Below the pieces are notes generated by a model. That model was not told where the DNA came from. It searched no databases and saw nothing but the letters and a program-made list of their open reading frames with translations. This document shows positions 53,218 through 64,000 of a stretch of 64,000 nucleotides of DNA, in pieces. Source of the stretch: Noviherbaspirillum aerium (GTDB lineage Bacteria > Pseudomonadota > Gammaproteobacteria > Burkholderiales > Burkholderiaceae_D); NCBI RefSeq assembly GCF_008929045.1, contig NZ_VFAH01000012.1:118556-182555 (forward strand). The letters run 5' to 3'. Made by a program: the position numbers and the translations under genes. Positions within the stretch are counted from its first letter, which is position 1, and the number at the start of each line of letters is the position of its first letter.

Positions 53218-54411
53218 TTATCCGAGGCGGCGCGCGATCTCGCCGACCAGCATCCGGCCCAGCCCGCGCTTGTCGGCGCGCGGCAGGCGCTGATGCCCGC
53301 TGTCGTCGAACAGCACGAGCTCATTGTCATCCTTGCCGAAAGTCTGGTGCCCGATGTTGCCGACGAGGAGGGGAATGCCCTTGCGCTTGCGCTTGTCTTC
53401 CCCGTACTCCAGAAGCTTTTCCGACTCGGCCGCAAAGCCGACGCAGTAGGGCTTGCCCGGCAGTGCGGCGACGGCGGCGAGGATATCCGGATTCTGCGCG
53501 AATTCGAGTTGCGGCACATCGCCCGCATTCGTCTTCTTCAGCTTCTGTTCGCTGGCATTGGCAACCCGCCAGTCGGCCACGGCCGCCACGGCGATGAACA
53601 CGTCCTGCCTGGCGACGTGCGACAGCACCACGTCATGCATCTGCTGCGCGGTCTGCACATTGATGCGGTGTACGCCATAGGGCGTCTCGAGCGCGGTCGG
53701 ACCGGACACCAGCGTCACCTCGGCGCCGGCTTCGCGCGCGGCGCGGGCAATCGCGTAACCCATCTTGCCGGAAGAGAGATTGGTGATGCCGCGCACCGGA
53801 TCGATGGGCTCGAAGGTAGGCCCCGCGGTGAGCAGCACCCGCTTGCCGGCGAGGACCTTGGGCTGAAAGGCCGCGATGATTTCCTCCAGCAGCTGTTCCG
53901 GCTCCAGCATGCGGCCCATTCCGGTCTCGCCGCAAGCCTGTTCCCCGGCATCGGGACCGAGCAGCTTGACGCCGTCGGCGCGCAGCTGCGCGGCATTGCG
54001 CTGGGTAGCGGGGTTCTGCCACATTTCCACGTTCATCGCCGGCGCCACCATCAGCGGCATGGTCATGGGACGCGCCACGCACAGGGTGGACAGCAGGTCG
54101 TCGCAGGCGCCATGCGCGAGCTTGAACATGAAGTCGGCCGAGCAGGGAGCGATCACGATGGCATCGGCGTCGCGGGTGAGGTCGATGTGCGGCATGTTGT
54201 TGGGGATGCGGGCATCCCACTGGTCGGTATGGACCGCGCGTCCGGACAGCGCCTGCATGGTCACGGGGGTGATGAAATGGGTGGCCGCATTGGTCATCAC
54301 CACCTGCACGGCGGCTCCTGCCTTGCTCAGGCCGCGGGTGAGTTCCGCGGCCTTGTAGCAGGCGACGCCTCCTGTGAGGCCAAGTACGATTCTTTTACCG
54401 GCAAGGTCCAT
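53218..54411 (-). CDS. coaBC: Bifunctional phosphopantothenoylcysteine decarboxylase/synthase
   Basis: This 397-residue enzyme of coenzyme A synthesis has an N-terminal CoaC flavoprotein domain (GKRIVLGLTGGVACYKAAEL, the PAMNVEMWQNPATQRN loop, CGETGMGRML). Its C-terminal CoaB domain runs from about residue 190 (LLTAGPTFEPIDPVRGITNLSSGKMGYAIA, ADWRVANASEQKLKK). It joins cysteine to phosphopantothenate and decarboxylates the product. It lies 56 bases after lspA and upstream of dut. Confidence 0.96.
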   Translation of the reverse strand: MDLAGKRIVLGLTGGVACYKAAELTRGLSKAGAAVQVVMTNAATHFITPVTMQALSGRAVHTDQWDARIPNNMPHIDLTRDADAIVIAPCSADFMFKLAHGACDDLLSTLCVARPMTMPLMVAPAMNVEMWQNPATQRNAAQLRADGVKLLGPDAGEQACGETGMGRMLEPEQLLEEIIAAFQPKVLAGKRVLLTAGPTFEPIDPVRGITNLSSGKMGYAIARAAREAGAEVTLVSGPTALETPYGVHRINVQTAQQMHDVVLSHVARQDVFIAVAAVADWRVANASEQKLKKTNAGDVPQLEFAQNPDILAAVAALPGKPYCVGFAAESEKLLEYGEDKRKRKGIPLLVGNIGHQTFGKDDNELVLFDDSGHQRLPRADKRGLGRMLVGEIARRLG

Positions 54412-54467
54412 GCGATGCTCTCTGAAGACGGTTCGGATCGGACAAGTGTAGCAGCGTCGGCAACGGT

Positions 54468-54989
54468 CTACTTTCCGACCCGCCGCAGCTCGTCGATGAC
54501 GAACAGGGCGGCGCCGCCGACGATCGCCATGTCCGCCACGTTGAAGGCGGGCCAGTGCGGCAGGCTGGAGTTGGGAATGTAGAAATCCAGGAAGTCGATC
54601 ACGTGGCCATAGAGAATGCGGTCGATCAGATTGCCGACCGCGCCGCCAAGGATCAGCGCCAGCGCCCAGCAGAACAGCCTCTGTCCGGCATGGCGCTTGA
54701 GCAGGTAGACGATGAAGATGGCCGCGGCGAGGGCGATACCGGTGAAGAAATACCGCTGCCAGCCGCCCTCGCTGGCGAGAAAGCTGAACGCCGCGCCCTT
54801 GTTGTAGGCCAGCACGATATTGAAGAAGGAAGTAACGGGAAGCGATTCCCCGAATACGAACAGCTTGTTGACCGTGACCTTGGTGATCTGGTCGATCAGG
54901 ATGATGATGGCAGCGATGCCGAGCCAGGGTGCGATGCTGGTCTTCGGGCTTGCGGAAAGGGTCTTGAAGCTCTTTTGTCTGGATGCCAT
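54468..54989 (-). CDS. lspA: Signal peptidase II (housekeeping copy)
   Basis: This 173-residue inner-membrane aspartyl protease has four membrane helices and the motifs [39 protein letters not shown] (first Asp) and [13 protein letters not shown] (second Asp). It removes signal peptides from lipoproteins. The start at 54989 ([10 protein letters not shown]) is chosen; upstream sequence in the frame is arginine/proline-rich and not conserved in type. The ileS-lspA order is the usual one. A second, diverged lspA lies at 24011-24529. Confidence 0.95.
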   Translation of the reverse strand: MASRQKSFKTLSASPKTSIAPWLGIAAIIILIDQITKVTVNKLFVFGESLPVTSFFNIVLAYNKGAAFSFLASEGGWQRYFFTGIALAAAIFIVYLLKRHAGQRLFCWALALILGGAVGNLIDRILYGHVIDFLDFYIPNSSLPHWPAFNVADMAIVGGAALFVIDELRRVGK

Positions 54990-55122
54990 ATGGGTTGCGA
55001 AGAATTGCGGCCCGTCACATGAGCGGGCCGATTGAAGATGTGGCCGGGCTTGCCTGGCGCATGACGGCTGCGGCGAATCGCATGAAGCGGAACGCCGCAG
55101 CCGGCTGCACGGCTGCACGGTG

Positions 55123-58008
55123 TCAGGCGTACTTGCGCGCCTCGCCCTTGCCGAACAGATTGCTGACGCAGCGGCCGCAGATGCCCGGATGATCGGCGTG
55201 GCCGCCGACATCGGCGCGGTAATGCCAGCAGCGCTCGCATTTCTGATGCGCGGACGGCGTGACGTTGACGCCTTCTTCCGCCTCGGCGGCAACCTGGGTC
55301 ACCTTCGCCTGCGAAGTGATGAACACGAACTTCAGGTCGTCGCCAAGGCTGTCGAGCAGCCTGAACTTGTCGCCGCTGGCCTTGATTTCGATTTCCGCCT
55401 GCAGCGACGAGCCAATGCCGCCGGCGGCCCGCACTTCTTCCAGCTGCTTGGTGACCGAGGTGCGGACTTCGCGCAATGCGGCGAAGCGTGCCAGCAGCTC
55501 CGCTGCGCCGCCGATTTCCGGCAGCGCATAGTAGGTCTGGGTAAAGATGGTCTCGTCGCTTTCGGCATAGCCGTCCGCTCCGGCGAACACTGCCCATGCC
55601 TCTTCGGATGTAAACGACAGGATCGGCGCCATCACGCGCAGCAGCGCCTGGGTGATGTGCCAGATTGCGGTCTGCGCGGAACGGCGAGCGGCCGACTCGG
55701 TGCCGCCGGTGTACAGGCGGTCCTTCAGGATGTCGAGGTAGAAGCCGCCGAGATCCTCCGAGCAGTAACCCTGCAGCTTGGCGACCACCGGATGGAACTC
55801 GAACACCTGATAGTGCTGCAGCAGTTCGGCCTGCAGTTCGGCCATGCGGGCGATCGCATAGCGGTCGATCTCGAGCATCTCGGCGACCGGCACGGCATCC
55901 TTCTTCGGATCGAAGTCGGAGGTATTGGCCAGCAGGAAGCGCAGGGTGTTGCGGATGCGGCGATAGGCTTCCACCACGCGCTTGAGGATTTCGTCGGAGA
56001 TCGACAGTTCGCCGGAATAGTCGGTCGAGGCGACCCAGAGACGCAGGATTTCCGCGCCCAGCGTGTCGGACACCTTCTGCGGCGCCACCACATTGCCCTT
56101 GGACTTGGACATCTTCTTGCCTTCGCCGTCGACCACGAAGCCGTGGGTCAGCAGCGCCTTGTAGGGCGGCTGGCCGTTGATCATCGACGAAGTCAGCAGC
56201 GAGGAGTGGAACCAGCCGCGATGCTGGTCCGAACCTTCGAGATAGAGGTCGGCCGGGAACTGCGACTGGTCCGCATGCGAACCGCGCAGCACTGTCTGGT
56301 GCGTCGTTCCGGAGTCGAACCAGACGTCCAGCGTATCCTTGTTCTTCACATACATGTCGGCATCGGCGCCGAGCACCTCCTTCGGATCGAGCGCCTGCCA
56401 GGCTTCGATGCCGCGCTCGGCGACGCGTCTGGCGACTTCCTCTAGCAGTTCCGGCGTGCGCGGATGCAGTTCGCCGCTTTCCTTGTGCACGAAGAACGCC
56501 ATCGGCACGCCCCACTGGCGCTGGCGCGACAGCGTCCAGTCGGGACGGTTGGCGATCATGCCGTGCAGACGGGCCTTGCCCCAGCCGGGGAAGAAGGCGG
56601 TCGCCTCGATGCCGGCCAGCGCCGTCTCGCGCAGGGTCGGGCCGCCGTCCTTGGGAACGCTGTCCATGCCGGCGAACCACTGCGATGTCGCGCGGTAGAT
56701 GATCGGCGTCTTGTGGCGCCAGCAATGCATGTAGCTGTGGGGCTTGATGCCGAAACCGAACAGCGCGCCGACTTCATCCAGCTTTTCGCAGATCGGCTTC
56801 GATGCATCCCAGATGCCCATGCCGCCGAAGAACGGCAGCCACGACGCATACTTGCCGTCGCCCATGACCGGGTTAAGGATTTCGTCATCGCGCATGCCGT
56901 GCGCCTTGCACGACAGGAAGTCTTCCACGCCGTAGGCAGGCGCGGAGTGCACGATGCCCGTACCGGCGTCCAGGGTCACGTATTCGCCGAGATAGACCGG
57001 CGAAAAACGGTTGTAGGCGGGGTCGAGGTCGGCAAACGGATGCCTGAAGCGAACGTGCGCAAGCTTGGCGCCGGTCGTCTCGCCGAGCACGGCGGCGGTC
57101 ACCGCGGCAGCGGTTTCCTTGTCGGCGCCCTTGTCGCCGATGTCCTTCAGGAAGGCCTCGGCCAGTTCGGCCGCCACGATCACATGCTTGCCGGCGTGCT
57201 TGCCGGATTCCAGCCTGAGCAGGCGATAGCCGAATTCGGGATGGACGTTGAGCGCCTGGTTGGATGGAATGGTCCAGGGCGTGGTGGTCCAGATGACGGC
57301 ATAGACGGGTTCCGAGGGAAGGGCGGCGAGGCCGAAGGCCTTCGCCAGCGCGTCGCGGTCCGCGGCCGGGAAGCCGACATAGATTTCCGGGTCGCGCTTG
57401 TCCTGGTATTCCACTTCCGCTTCCGCCAGCGCGGAGCCGCAGTCGAAGCACCAGTTCACCGGCTTCAGTCCGCGATAGACGAAACCCTTGTCGAGGATGG
57501 TGCCGAGCGCGCGGATTTCATCGGCCTCGTTGGCGAAATTCATGGTCTTGTACGGATTGTCCCATTCGCCCAGCACGCCAAGACGGATGAAGTCCTTCTT
57601 CTGGCGCTCGATCTGTTCCGACGCATAGGCGCGCGACTTGGCCAGGACTTCGGCGGTCGGCAGGTTCTTGCCGAACTGCTTCTCGATCTGGATTTCGATC
57701 GGCATGCCGTGGCAGTCCCAGCCCGGCACGTACTGCGCATCGAAACCCGCCATGTTGCGGGCCTTGACGATCATGTCCTTGAGGATCTTGTTGACCGCAT
57801 GGCCGATGTGGATATCGCCGTTCGCATACGGGGGGCCGTCATGCAGGATGAACTTCGGGCGGCCCTTGGATGCCTTGCGGATGCGCTGATAGATCTTCTT
57901 ATCCTGCCATTCCTTGACCCATTTCGGCTCGCGCTTGGCGAGGTCGCCGCGCATGGGAAAGGCGGTTTCGGTCAGGTTGACCGGATACTTGTTTTTTTGC
58001 TCGGACAT
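55123..58008 (-). CDS. ileS: Isoleucyl-tRNA synthetase
   Basis: This 961-residue class I synthetase has the HIGH motif in [17 protein letters not shown], the editing domain, [14 protein letters not shown], the KMSKS motif in [10 protein letters not shown] and the C-terminal zinc knuckles CERCWHYR and CGRCVSN. It charges tRNA-Ile. The ATG at 58008 ([12 protein letters not shown]) fits the family start better than the frame opening at 58041. It sits between ribF (58 bases upstream) and lspA. Confidence 0.97.
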   Translation of the reverse strand: MSEQKNKYPVNLTETAFPMRGDLAKREPKWVKEWQDKKIYQRIRKASKGRPKFILHDGPPYANGDIHIGHAVNKILKDMIVKARNMAGFDAQYVPGWDCHGMPIEIQIEKQFGKNLPTAEVLAKSRAYASEQIERQKKDFIRLGVLGEWDNPYKTMNFANEADEIRALGTILDKGFVYRGLKPVNWCFDCGSALAEAEVEYQDKRDPEIYVGFPAADRDALAKAFGLAALPSEPVYAVIWTTTPWTIPSNQALNVHPEFGYRLLRLESGKHAGKHVIVAAELAEAFLKDIGDKGADKETAAAVTAAVLGETTGAKLAHVRFRHPFADLDPAYNRFSPVYLGEYVTLDAGTGIVHSAPAYGVEDFLSCKAHGMRDDEILNPVMGDGKYASWLPFFGGMGIWDASKPICEKLDEVGALFGFGIKPHSYMHCWRHKTPIIYRATSQWFAGMDSVPKDGGPTLRETALAGIEATAFFPGWGKARLHGMIANRPDWTLSRQRQWGVPMAFFVHKESGELHPRTPELLEEVARRVAERGIEAWQALDPKEVLGADADMYVKNKDTLDVWFDSGTTHQTVLRGSHADQSQFPADLYLEGSDQHRGWFHSSLLTSSMINGQPPYKALLTHGFVVDGEGKKMSKSKGNVVAPQKVSDTLGAEILRLWVASTDYSGELSISDEILKRVVEAYRRIRNTLRFLLANTSDFDPKKDAVPVAEMLEIDRYAIARMAELQAELLQHYQVFEFHPVVAKLQGYCSEDLGGFYLDILKDRLYTGGTESAARRSAQTAIWHITQALLRVMAPILSFTSEEAWAVFAGADGYAESDETIFTQTYYALPEIGGAAELLARFAALREVRTSVTKQLEEVRAAGGIGSSLQAEIEIKASGDKFRLLDSLGDDLKFVFITSQAKVTQVAAEAEEGVNVTPSAHQKCERCWHYRADVGGHADHPGICGRCVSNLFGKGEARKYA

Positions 58009-58066
58009 GATGGTTTCAATTGTTGAAATTCTGTGGATCAAACGGGGCGGAGGGCGCGTCTGATCG

Positions 58067-59044
58067 TCAAATTCGGTCGGTGGCGGATACGGCGAGGGCT
58101 GCGCGCTCCTTGAAGAATTCGCGCGCGCGCTGGGCGTCGCGTTCGATGGCCGCGGTCAGCGTCGGCAGATCGACATATTTTTCCTCGTCGCGCAGCTTCT
58201 GGAGGAATTCGACGCGCACGATCTTGCCGTAGCACTGCTCGGCATAGTCGAACAGATAGGTTTCGAGCAGCACCCGGCCGCCATCCTCGACCGTCGGACG
58301 CACGCCCAGACTGGCCACGCCCGGCAGAGGATGTTCGGCCAGGCCGTGCACCTGGACGACGAAGATGCCCGACAGCGCCGGGCGCTTGTGGGCGATGCGC
58401 AGGTTCATGGTCGGGAAGCCGATGGTGCGGCCAAGCTTCTTGCCATGGATGACATGCCCGGAAATCGCGTAGGGATGGCCGAGCAGGCGGGCTGCGAGAG
58501 TGAAGTCGCTGGCGGCGAGCGCGGCGCGCACCGCCGACGAGGAAATGCGCACGCCGTCGTTGGTGACGGCCGGCATCGCTTCGACCTGGAAGCCGTATTT
58601 CTTGCCGGCCTCGATCAGGCTGGCGACATTGCCGCCGCGCTTGGCGCCGTAGCAGAAATCCTCGCCGACCATCAGCCATTTCACGTGCAAGCCTTCGACC
58701 AGCACCTTCTCGACGAAGTCTTCCGGCGACATTGACGCGAAATGGGCGTTGAAGTGCTCGACGATGACCCGGTCGATGCCGGCATTGGAAAGGGATTGCA
58801 GCTTGTCGCGCAGATTGGCGATACGCGTGGGCGCGCGCGACAGATCGCCGGCAAGGCGCGCGAAGAATTCGCGCGGATGCGGCTCGAAGGTCATCACCGC
58901 CGCCTCCACGCCGAGCCGCGACGCCGCTTCGCGCACGTGCGCCAGCAGGGCCTGGTGGCCGCGATGCACGCCGTCGAAGTTGCCGATGGTCAGCGCGCAG
59001 GGAGCGCGTGACGCGGCATTGGGAAGTCCGCGAAATACCTTCAT
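58067..59044 (-). CDS. ribF: Bifunctional riboflavin kinase/FAD synthetase
   Basis: This 325-residue enzyme has the nucleotidyltransferase domain first ([18 protein letters not shown], then [19 protein letters not shown]), followed by the riboflavin kinase domain ([48 protein letters not shown]). It makes FMN and FAD. The ATG at 59044 (MKVFRGLPN) is the family start; the frame is open to 59185. It heads the ribF-ileS-lspA block, a typical order. Confidence 0.96.
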   Translation of the reverse strand: MKVFRGLPNAASRAPCALTIGNFDGVHRGHQALLAHVREAASRLGVEAAVMTFEPHPREFFARLAGDLSRAPTRIANLRDKLQSLSNAGIDRVIVEHFNAHFASMSPEDFVEKVLVEGLHVKWLMVGEDFCYGAKRGGNVASLIEAGKKYGFQVEAMPAVTNDGVRISSSAVRAALAASDFTLAARLLGHPYAISGHVIHGKKLGRTIGFPTMNLRIAHKRPALSGIFVVQVHGLAEHPLPGVASLGVRPTVEDGGRVLLETYLFDYAEQCYGKIVRVEFLQKLRDEEKYVDLPTLTAAIERDAQRAREFFKERAALAVSATDRI

Positions 59045-59138
59045 TGGAATGGCCCGGAGATCTCTGATGCAAAACCGGTGATTATAAGCGCTTTCCCGCG
59101 CTTTTCCGCGTCGCAAGCCGGCACGGGCTGCCAAAATG

Positions 59139-60005
59139 TCAATGCAAGGTGGGCAGCTGCCGCTCCGGGCGGGCGGCATCGGCAAGCGGATCCTGCCGGT
59201 AATATTCCTTCAGCAGACGGAAAACATCCGGATAGGCACGCGAAAGCGGTTCCGGACGCACGAAGAACGCTTCCGAAGCCACTGCGAAGAATTCCGCCGG
59301 ATGCCTTGCCGCGTAAGGATCCAGCGGCAGTTCGGCGGCCAGTTCGTCGTAATAGGCGGCATGGGCGTCGATGGTGTCGTCGAAATCCTCCGGCAGCCGC
59401 GATTCCAGAAATTCCACATGTTCATGGAAATCATCATAGGCAGCGCTGAACACCTCGCGCCATTCCGTCGCGTCCAGGCCCTGGTGCCATTCGGGGAAGA
59501 AGGGCGGATAGCCGTTCGGCGCGCCGGTGGCCATGTCGATCTTGTGCGCGAACTCGTGGATCACCACGTTGTAGCCCGGCACATCGACGTCCCCCGCATC
59601 TTCCCACGACAGCACGACAGCGCCGCCGGCGTCGATGGCCTCTCCGGAGACCGGTTCTTGCCATTCATGCACTACGCCGGCCTCGTCGACTTCGGTCTGG
59701 GGGATGATGAAGGCGTCGGGGTAGACAATGATCCCGGCCATGTCGTCGTACAGGTCGAGGCTGAGATTGAGGATGGGAAGGCATGCCTGGGCGGAGACCA
59801 GCACCGCGATTTCGTCCGACAGCAGAAAACCGCCGGCGCCAGTCACGGTCTTGCGGTGAAGCAGATCCTCGCACAGGGCCTTCAGTCGCGCCAGGTCGGC
59901 TTCGGAAAGTCTGTCCAGAAAAGGCAGGCGCGCCACGCACGCCTGCCAGAGCGTATCGGGAATGCTGGGCTTATCCCGGAAGAGTAGATTCTTTAACCAT
60001 TGCAT
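59139..60005 (-). CDS. mtfA: MtfA-type M90 zinc peptidase
   Basis: This 288-residue cytoplasmic protein matches the MtfA family. It has WLKNLLFRDKPSIPDTLW at the start, the zinc motif in NVVIHEFAHKIDMATG, and the downstream glutamate in PAEFFAVASEAFFVRPE. In E. coli MtfA binds the Mlc repressor and affects glucose transport genes; whether a Mlc-like partner exists here is unknown. The gene stands between ribF and the yidB-like gene on the same strand, with gaps that suggest its own promoter. Confidence 0.93.
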   Translation of the reverse strand: MQWLKNLLFRDKPSIPDTLWQACVARLPFLDRLSEADLARLKALCEDLLHRKTVTGAGGFLLSDEIAVLVSAQACLPILNLSLDLYDDMAGIIVYPDAFIIPQTEVDEAGVVHEWQEPVSGEAIDAGGAVVLSWEDAGDVDVPGYNVVIHEFAHKIDMATGAPNGYPPFFPEWHQGLDATEWREVFSAAYDDFHEHVEFLESRLPEDFDDTIDAHAAYYDELAAELPLDPYAARHPAEFFAVASEAFFVRPEPLSRAYPDVFRLLKEYYRQDPLADAARPERQLPTLH

Positions 60006-60068
60006 GCCGTCATTGTCGCGGAAATTGCTGGGGCTTGCCTGCCGGCGTTACGGAGAGCCGGAAGACAT

Positions 60069-60488
60069 TCAATGATAGCCGCCCATGAAGTGGTCGAGCA
60101 GCGCGCTCATGTTGCCGACTCCACCCTGCGGCACCTGCCCCGAGGGCGTCAGCTGGTCGATCAGGTCGGGCAGCATTCCGCTCAGGTGCTCGGCCGCCTC
60201 ATGTTCGGTATATCCGGTTTCTTCCGCAATCTGCTGCAAGTGGCCTTCGCCGAGTACCTGCTCCATCTGGGTTGCCGTCAGCGCGACGTTCGGGCCGGAA
60301 CCGATCCATGAACGAATCACGTTGCCAAGGCCGGCTTCCTGGAATTTCTCGACCAGTCCGTGCAGGCCGCCCGTCTGGCCATTGTTGGCGATCAGCGCCA
60401 GCGCCGCCTGCAGCAGCCGCGTGCGGGAATCCATCAATGGCAGATGGTTGTCTCCAAGCATGTCGAATGCTTTGTCCAGCAATCCCAT
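60069..60488 (-). CDS. YidB family protein (DUF937)
   Basis: This 139-residue protein matches the YidB/DUF937 family. It begins MGLLDKAFDMLG, has the glycine/glutamine segment GGLHGLVEKFQEAGLGNVIRSWIGSGPN, and ends with the helical QLTPSGQVPQGG...LLDHFMGG. The role is unknown; E. coli YidB is uncharacterised. The ATG at 60488 has a GGAGGAAT site; the open frame begins at 60524. It lies 63 bases upstream of mtfA on the same strand. Confidence 0.9.
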   Translation of the reverse strand: MGLLDKAFDMLGDNHLPLMDSRTRLLQAALALIANNGQTGGLHGLVEKFQEAGLGNVIRSWIGSGPNVALTATQMEQVLGEGHLQQIAEETGYTEHEAAEHLSGMLPDLIDQLTPSGQVPQGGVGNMSALLDHFMGGYH

Positions 60489-60652
60489 GAATTCCTCCGT
60501 ATGCAGATTGAACGAAGCAGTCACCTTAGGGCAATTGCGGGATTTGCGGGGGGCAATCGACGGGAAGTTTGATCTCTATTTAATAGCCGGAAAGTTCCTG
60601 CCAAACACCGGAACGCTCGCCGAAAAGTGTCGCCTACCGGTGTTGAGCGGGC

Positions 60653-61378
60653 TTAAATTTCTCCCCATAACGCATTGATTCCCGCCAAGGCCGCCAAGCC
60701 GGCGGTTTCGGTGCGCAACACCCGCTTTCCGATCGACAGGAGCAGCACTCCATGATCCGCGGCGATGCTTTCCTCCTGCTCGGTGAAGCCGCCCTCGGGG
60801 CCGACCATCAGCGAGACCGCCTGCGGCGGATGGTGTCTTGCCCAGTCGGATAGCGACTGTCCGGCGCGCGGCGACAACAGGATGCGTTGATGCAAGTCCT
60901 GTCTGCCTACCCAGTCGCTGAACGATACCGGCGCGCACATGTGGGGAACGCGGTTGCGGCCGCATTGCTCCGCCGCCGCTTCGATGATGCCGCGCCAGTG
61001 CAGCAGCTTTTTCTCGGCGCGCTCCGCGTTCAGGCGCACGACGGAACGCTGCGCGGCGATCGGCTGAATCGCGGTTGCGCCAAGCTCCACGGCTTTTTCG
61101 ACAATCCAGTCCATCTTCGAGCCTTCCGGCAAGCCCTGGGCAAGGGTGACGGCATACGGCAATTCGGATTCGCGCGGCGAAAACGTCTTGACTTCGGCAA
61201 GCGTCCTGCGTTTTTCGATGCTGGAAATCGTCGCCGTGTATTCGCCGCCTTCACCATTGAACAATGTCACCATGTCGCCGGCTTCCAGGCGCAGGACATG
61301 GACATGATGAGAGATCGAGTCGGGCAACTCGACCAGGCCGCCGATGGCTAGCGGTTGCGAAAGGAAGAATCTGGGCAT
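60653..61378 (-). CDS. rsmE: 16S rRNA m3U1498 methyltransferase
   Basis: This 241-residue SPOUT-class enzyme methylates U1498 of 16S rRNA. It begins MPRFFLSQPLAIG and has HHVHVLRLEAGDMVTLFNGEGGEY (PUA-like part). The knotted domain shows EKAVELGATAIQPIAAQRSVV, AAEQCGRNRVP, SLMVGPEGGFTEQEE and LLSIGKRVLRTETAGLAAL. The start at 61378 is the family start; the frame opens at 61438. Confidence 0.96.
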   Translation of the reverse strand: MPRFFLSQPLAIGGLVELPDSISHHVHVLRLEAGDMVTLFNGEGGEYTATISSIEKRRTLAEVKTFSPRESELPYAVTLAQGLPEGSKMDWIVEKAVELGATAIQPIAAQRSVVRLNAERAEKKLLHWRGIIEAAAEQCGRNRVPHMCAPVSFSDWVGRQDLHQRILLSPRAGQSLSDWARHHPPQAVSLMVGPEGGFTEQEESIAADHGVLLLSIGKRVLRTETAGLAALAGINALWGEI

Positions 61379-61707
61379 GGTGTTCAAGGATGAAGAAGCC
61401 GGATGGCTTTGGACAAGACAGGACCTGGAGGTTTGCAATCAATCGGTTTTCACATTGTTCTTACTTTTCCGGGCTGCGGCCAAGGAGTATCGAGTTTGCC
61501 GAAAGCCGGGGTGTTGTCATTGTTGAATGATGCGTGCATGCAGATGATCGTCCGGCGTTCCTGTTTGGCAAAACGGATGTCCCGATTTTAATAGCGGCAG
61601 GCTCAGTCTGGTAAAATACCGGGCTTTGCATCATCCCGCGCAGAAACAACCCGCGACAACCCACGCGCCGGAGCTGCTCCAAGATCCGCCACATTTCTAG
61701 ATTTGAC
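61379..61707. other. Divergent intergenic region of rsmE and tkt
   Basis: A TAAAAT near 61611 is a plausible -10 box for tkt, but no matching -35 is clear. No gene or repeat is seen. Confidence 0.4.
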
Positions 61708-63702
61708 ATGACTTCCAATCTCCCCACCGACAAGATGGCCAACGCGATCCGCGCATTGGCGATGGACGCAGTACAAAAGGCAAATTCCGGCCACCCGGGC
61801 ATGCCGATGGGCATGGCAGAAATCGCCGTCGCCCTCTGGGCCAAGCACCATCGCCACAATCCGGCCAATCCGCGCTGGATCAACCGCGACCGCTTCGTCA
61901 TCTCCAATGGCCACGGTTCGATGCTGCAATATGCGCTGCTGCACCTGAGCGGCTATAACCTGTCGATGGACGAAATCAAGAATTTCCGTCAGCTGCATTC
62001 CAAGACTCCCGGCCATCCGGAATACGAAATCACCGAAGGCGTTGAGACGACCACCGGTCCCCTCGGCCAGGGCGTCACCAATGCCGTCGGCATGGCGCTC
62101 GCGGAAAAGCTGCTGGCCGCCGAATTCAACAAGCCCGGCTTCAACATCGTCGACCATCACACCTACGTTTTCCTCGGCGACGGCTGCCTGATGGAAGGCA
62201 TTTCGCATGAGGCATGCTCGCTCGCCGGCACGCTGCGCCTGTCGAAGCTCATCGCCCTCTACGACGACAACGGCATCTCCATCGACGGCAAGGTCGACGG
62301 CTGGTTCACCGACGACACGCCGAAACGTTTCGAAGCCTACGGCTGGAACGTGATCCGCGACGTCGACGGCCATGACGTCGCCGCAGTCGATGCCGCGATT
62401 GCGCAGGCAAAGACTTCCGATAAGCCAAGCTTGATCTGCTGCAAGACGGTCATCGGCAAAGGCGCGCCTAATATGCAGGGCACCGACAAGGTGCATGGTG
62501 CGGCGCTCGGCGACAAGGAAATCGCCGCGACGCGCGATGCAATCGCATGGTCGCACGTGCCCTTCGAGATCCCCGCCGATGTCTATCAGGCATGGGATGC
62601 GAAGGCCGCCGGCCAGGCACTGGAAAACGAATGGAATGCATTGTTCAAGGCTTATGACGAGCGCTATCCGCAGCAGGCTGGCGAGCTGCAGCGCCGGATG
62701 AAGGGCGAACTGCCCGGCAACCTGGACGCCGTGATGGACGCCTACATCGCCAGCTGCGTCGAGAAGAAGGAAACGATCGCCACCCGCAAGGCCAGCCAGA
62801 ATGCGATTCAGGCACTGGCGCCGGTGCTGCCGGAATTCCTCGGCGGCTCCGCCGACCTGACCGGTTCCAACCTGACCAACTGGAAGGAAAGCGTGGCGGT
62901 GCGCAGCGAGCAGCCGGGCAACCACATCAACTACGGTGTGCGCGAGTTCGGCATGAGCGCGATCATGAACGGCATTGCCCTGCACGGCGGTTATCTGCCG
63001 TTCGGCGCAACCTTCCTGACGTTTTCCGATTACAGCCGCAATGCGTTGCGCATGGCGGCACTGATGAAGATCCGTTCGCTGTTCGTGTTCACCCACGATT
63101 CGATCGGCCTGGGCGAAGATGGCCCGACCCACCAGTCGGTCGAGCACATCTCCAGCCTGCGCCTGATCCCGAACCTGGATAACTGGCGTCCGTGCGACAC
63201 CGTGGAATCGGCGATCGCATGGCGTGAAGCAGTCAAGCGCCGCAACGGCCCGAGCACGCTGATCTTCTCGCGCCAGAACCTGCCGTTCATGGAGCGCAGC
63301 GCGCAGCAGATCGCCGACGTCCAGCGCGGCGCGTATGTACTGCGCGACGCGGCCGATGCAAAGGCGGTGCTGATCGCGACCGGTTCGGAAGTCGAACTGG
63401 CCGTGAAGTCGGCGGATGAACTGGCCAAGCAGGGCATCGCGGTGCGCGTGGTGTCGATGCCCAGCACCGACGTGTTCGACCGCCAGGATGCGGCCTACAA
63501 GGCAAGCGTGCTGCCGAAAGGTCTGCCGCGTGTCGCCATCGAGGCCGGTGTCACCGACTTCTGGTACAAGTACGTCGGTCTCGAAGGCGCCGTGGTTGGT
63601 ATCGACAGCTTCGGCGAATCCGCGCCGGCCGGTGTGTTGTTCAAGCACTTCGGCTTCACGACAGACAATGTCGTGGCCAAGGTGAAGTCGGTGTTGGCTT
63701 AA
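61708..63702 (+). CDS. tkt: Transketolase
   Basis: This 664-residue thiamine-diphosphate enzyme transfers two-carbon units in the pentose phosphate pathway. It starts [31 protein letters not shown]. It has the ThDP motif [20 protein letters not shown] with [14 protein letters not shown]. The pyrimidine domain is at about 355-525 ([40 protein letters not shown]), then the C-terminal domain ([28 protein letters not shown]). It is followed by gap 165 bases downstream, a common Burkholderiales pair. Confidence 0.97.
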   Translation: MTSNLPTDKMANAIRALAMDAVQKANSGHPGMPMGMAEIAVALWAKHHRHNPANPRWINRDRFVISNGHGSMLQYALLHLSGYNLSMDEIKNFRQLHSKTPGHPEYEITEGVETTTGPLGQGVTNAVGMALAEKLLAAEFNKPGFNIVDHHTYVFLGDGCLMEGISHEACSLAGTLRLSKLIALYDDNGISIDGKVDGWFTDDTPKRFEAYGWNVIRDVDGHDVAAVDAAIAQAKTSDKPSLICCKTVIGKGAPNMQGTDKVHGAALGDKEIAATRDAIAWSHVPFEIPADVYQAWDAKAAGQALENEWNALFKAYDERYPQQAGELQRRMKGELPGNLDAVMDAYIASCVEKKETIATRKASQNAIQALAPVLPEFLGGSADLTGSNLTNWKESVAVRSEQPGNHINYGVREFGMSAIMNGIALHGGYLPFGATFLTFSDYSRNALRMAALMKIRSLFVFTHDSIGLGEDGPTHQSVEHISSLRLIPNLDNWRPCDTVESAIAWREAVKRRNGPSTLIFSRQNLPFMERSAQQIADVQRGAYVLRDAADAKAVLIATGSEVELAVKSADELAKQGIAVRVVSMPSTDVFDRQDAAYKASVLPKGLPRVAIEAGVTDFWYKYVGLEGAVVGIDSFGESAPAGVLFKHFGFTTDNVVAKVKSVLA

Positions 63703-63799
63703 CAAGTTTCCAGCGCCTCTTTCGCATGCTGTATGCGGGAGGGGTTGGGAGTGGTGCGGAGGACATGGCGATACTGCCTTGCAGACCCGTTCCGCTTCA

Positions 63800-63828
63800 C
63801 CTCTTTTCCGCGTTGTGCGGAAAAGAGG
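63800..63828 (+). terminator. Hairpin between tkt and gap
   Basis: CCTCTTTTCCGC and GCGGAAAAGAGG form a perfect 12-pair stem with a GTTGT loop. No T-run follows, so it may attenuate rather than end transcription, or set different levels of the two genes. Confidence 0.55.
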
Positions 63829-63837
63829 GCTGAATGA

Positions 63838-64000
<163 letters not shown>

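Noticed and set aside
53161..54582. 473-residue plus-strand frame opposite coaBC
   Set aside because: It is antisense to coaBC, which has complete family motifs.
61603..63705. 700-residue minus-strand frame opposite tkt
   Set aside because: It is the shadow of transketolase, rich in Arg, His and Gly with no motifs.

Overview
The window is a chromosomal segment of a GC-rich betaproteobacterium of the order Burkholderiales, most likely an Oxalobacteraceae member (Herbaspirillum/Noviherbaspirillum-like). This rests on the ribF-ileS-lspA-coaBC-dut block, the tkt-gap pair, the sbp/ssu/cysTWA sulfur region, and the many LysR regulators and Bug-type binding proteins. The taxonomic call is inference; there is no rRNA or tRNA gene in the window.

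Region 1 (1-12.3 kb) holds metabolic genes: DoxX, a dienelactone hydrolase, a Na+/H+ antiporter with a structured 5' leader, an aldo/keto reductase, a lipoprotein RidA paired with a Tat-exported PLP enzyme, and a LysR-controlled Bug/LeuC-like/LeuD-like operon. Region 2 (12.3-37.7 kb) is gene-poor, more AT-rich and accessory. It has two large hybrid histidine kinases, each followed by a small paralogous zinc-ribbon protein on the opposite strand, and a six-PAS GGDEF-EAL protein. It also has a second lspA, a secreted hydrolase, a TPR protein, a DUF4242 protein and a type IV pilin behind a sigma-54 promoter. An IS256 transposase wreck, an aldo/keto reductase fragment and most copies of a dispersed self-complementary repeat lie here too. 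It ends with a protein of about 1146 residues carrying a C-terminal OTU-like cysteine protease signature, the best candidate in the window for something undescribed.

Region 3 (37.9-51.3 kb) is a sulfur-scavenging block: sbp, ssuEADCBF, a catalytically degenerate EAL protein, then (after a LysR/MBL pair pointing apart) cysT-cysW-cysA and a CysB-family regulator. Sulfate and sulfonate import, FMNH2-dependent desulfonation and regulation are together. Region 4 (51.5-64 kb) is conserved housekeeping. On the minus strand it runs ribF, ileS, lspA, coaBC, dut and a degenerate M48-PDZ lipoprotein, plus rsmE, a yidB-like gene and mtfA. On the plus strand are tkt and the start of gap. All assignments are from reading motifs and gene context; no database search was run.
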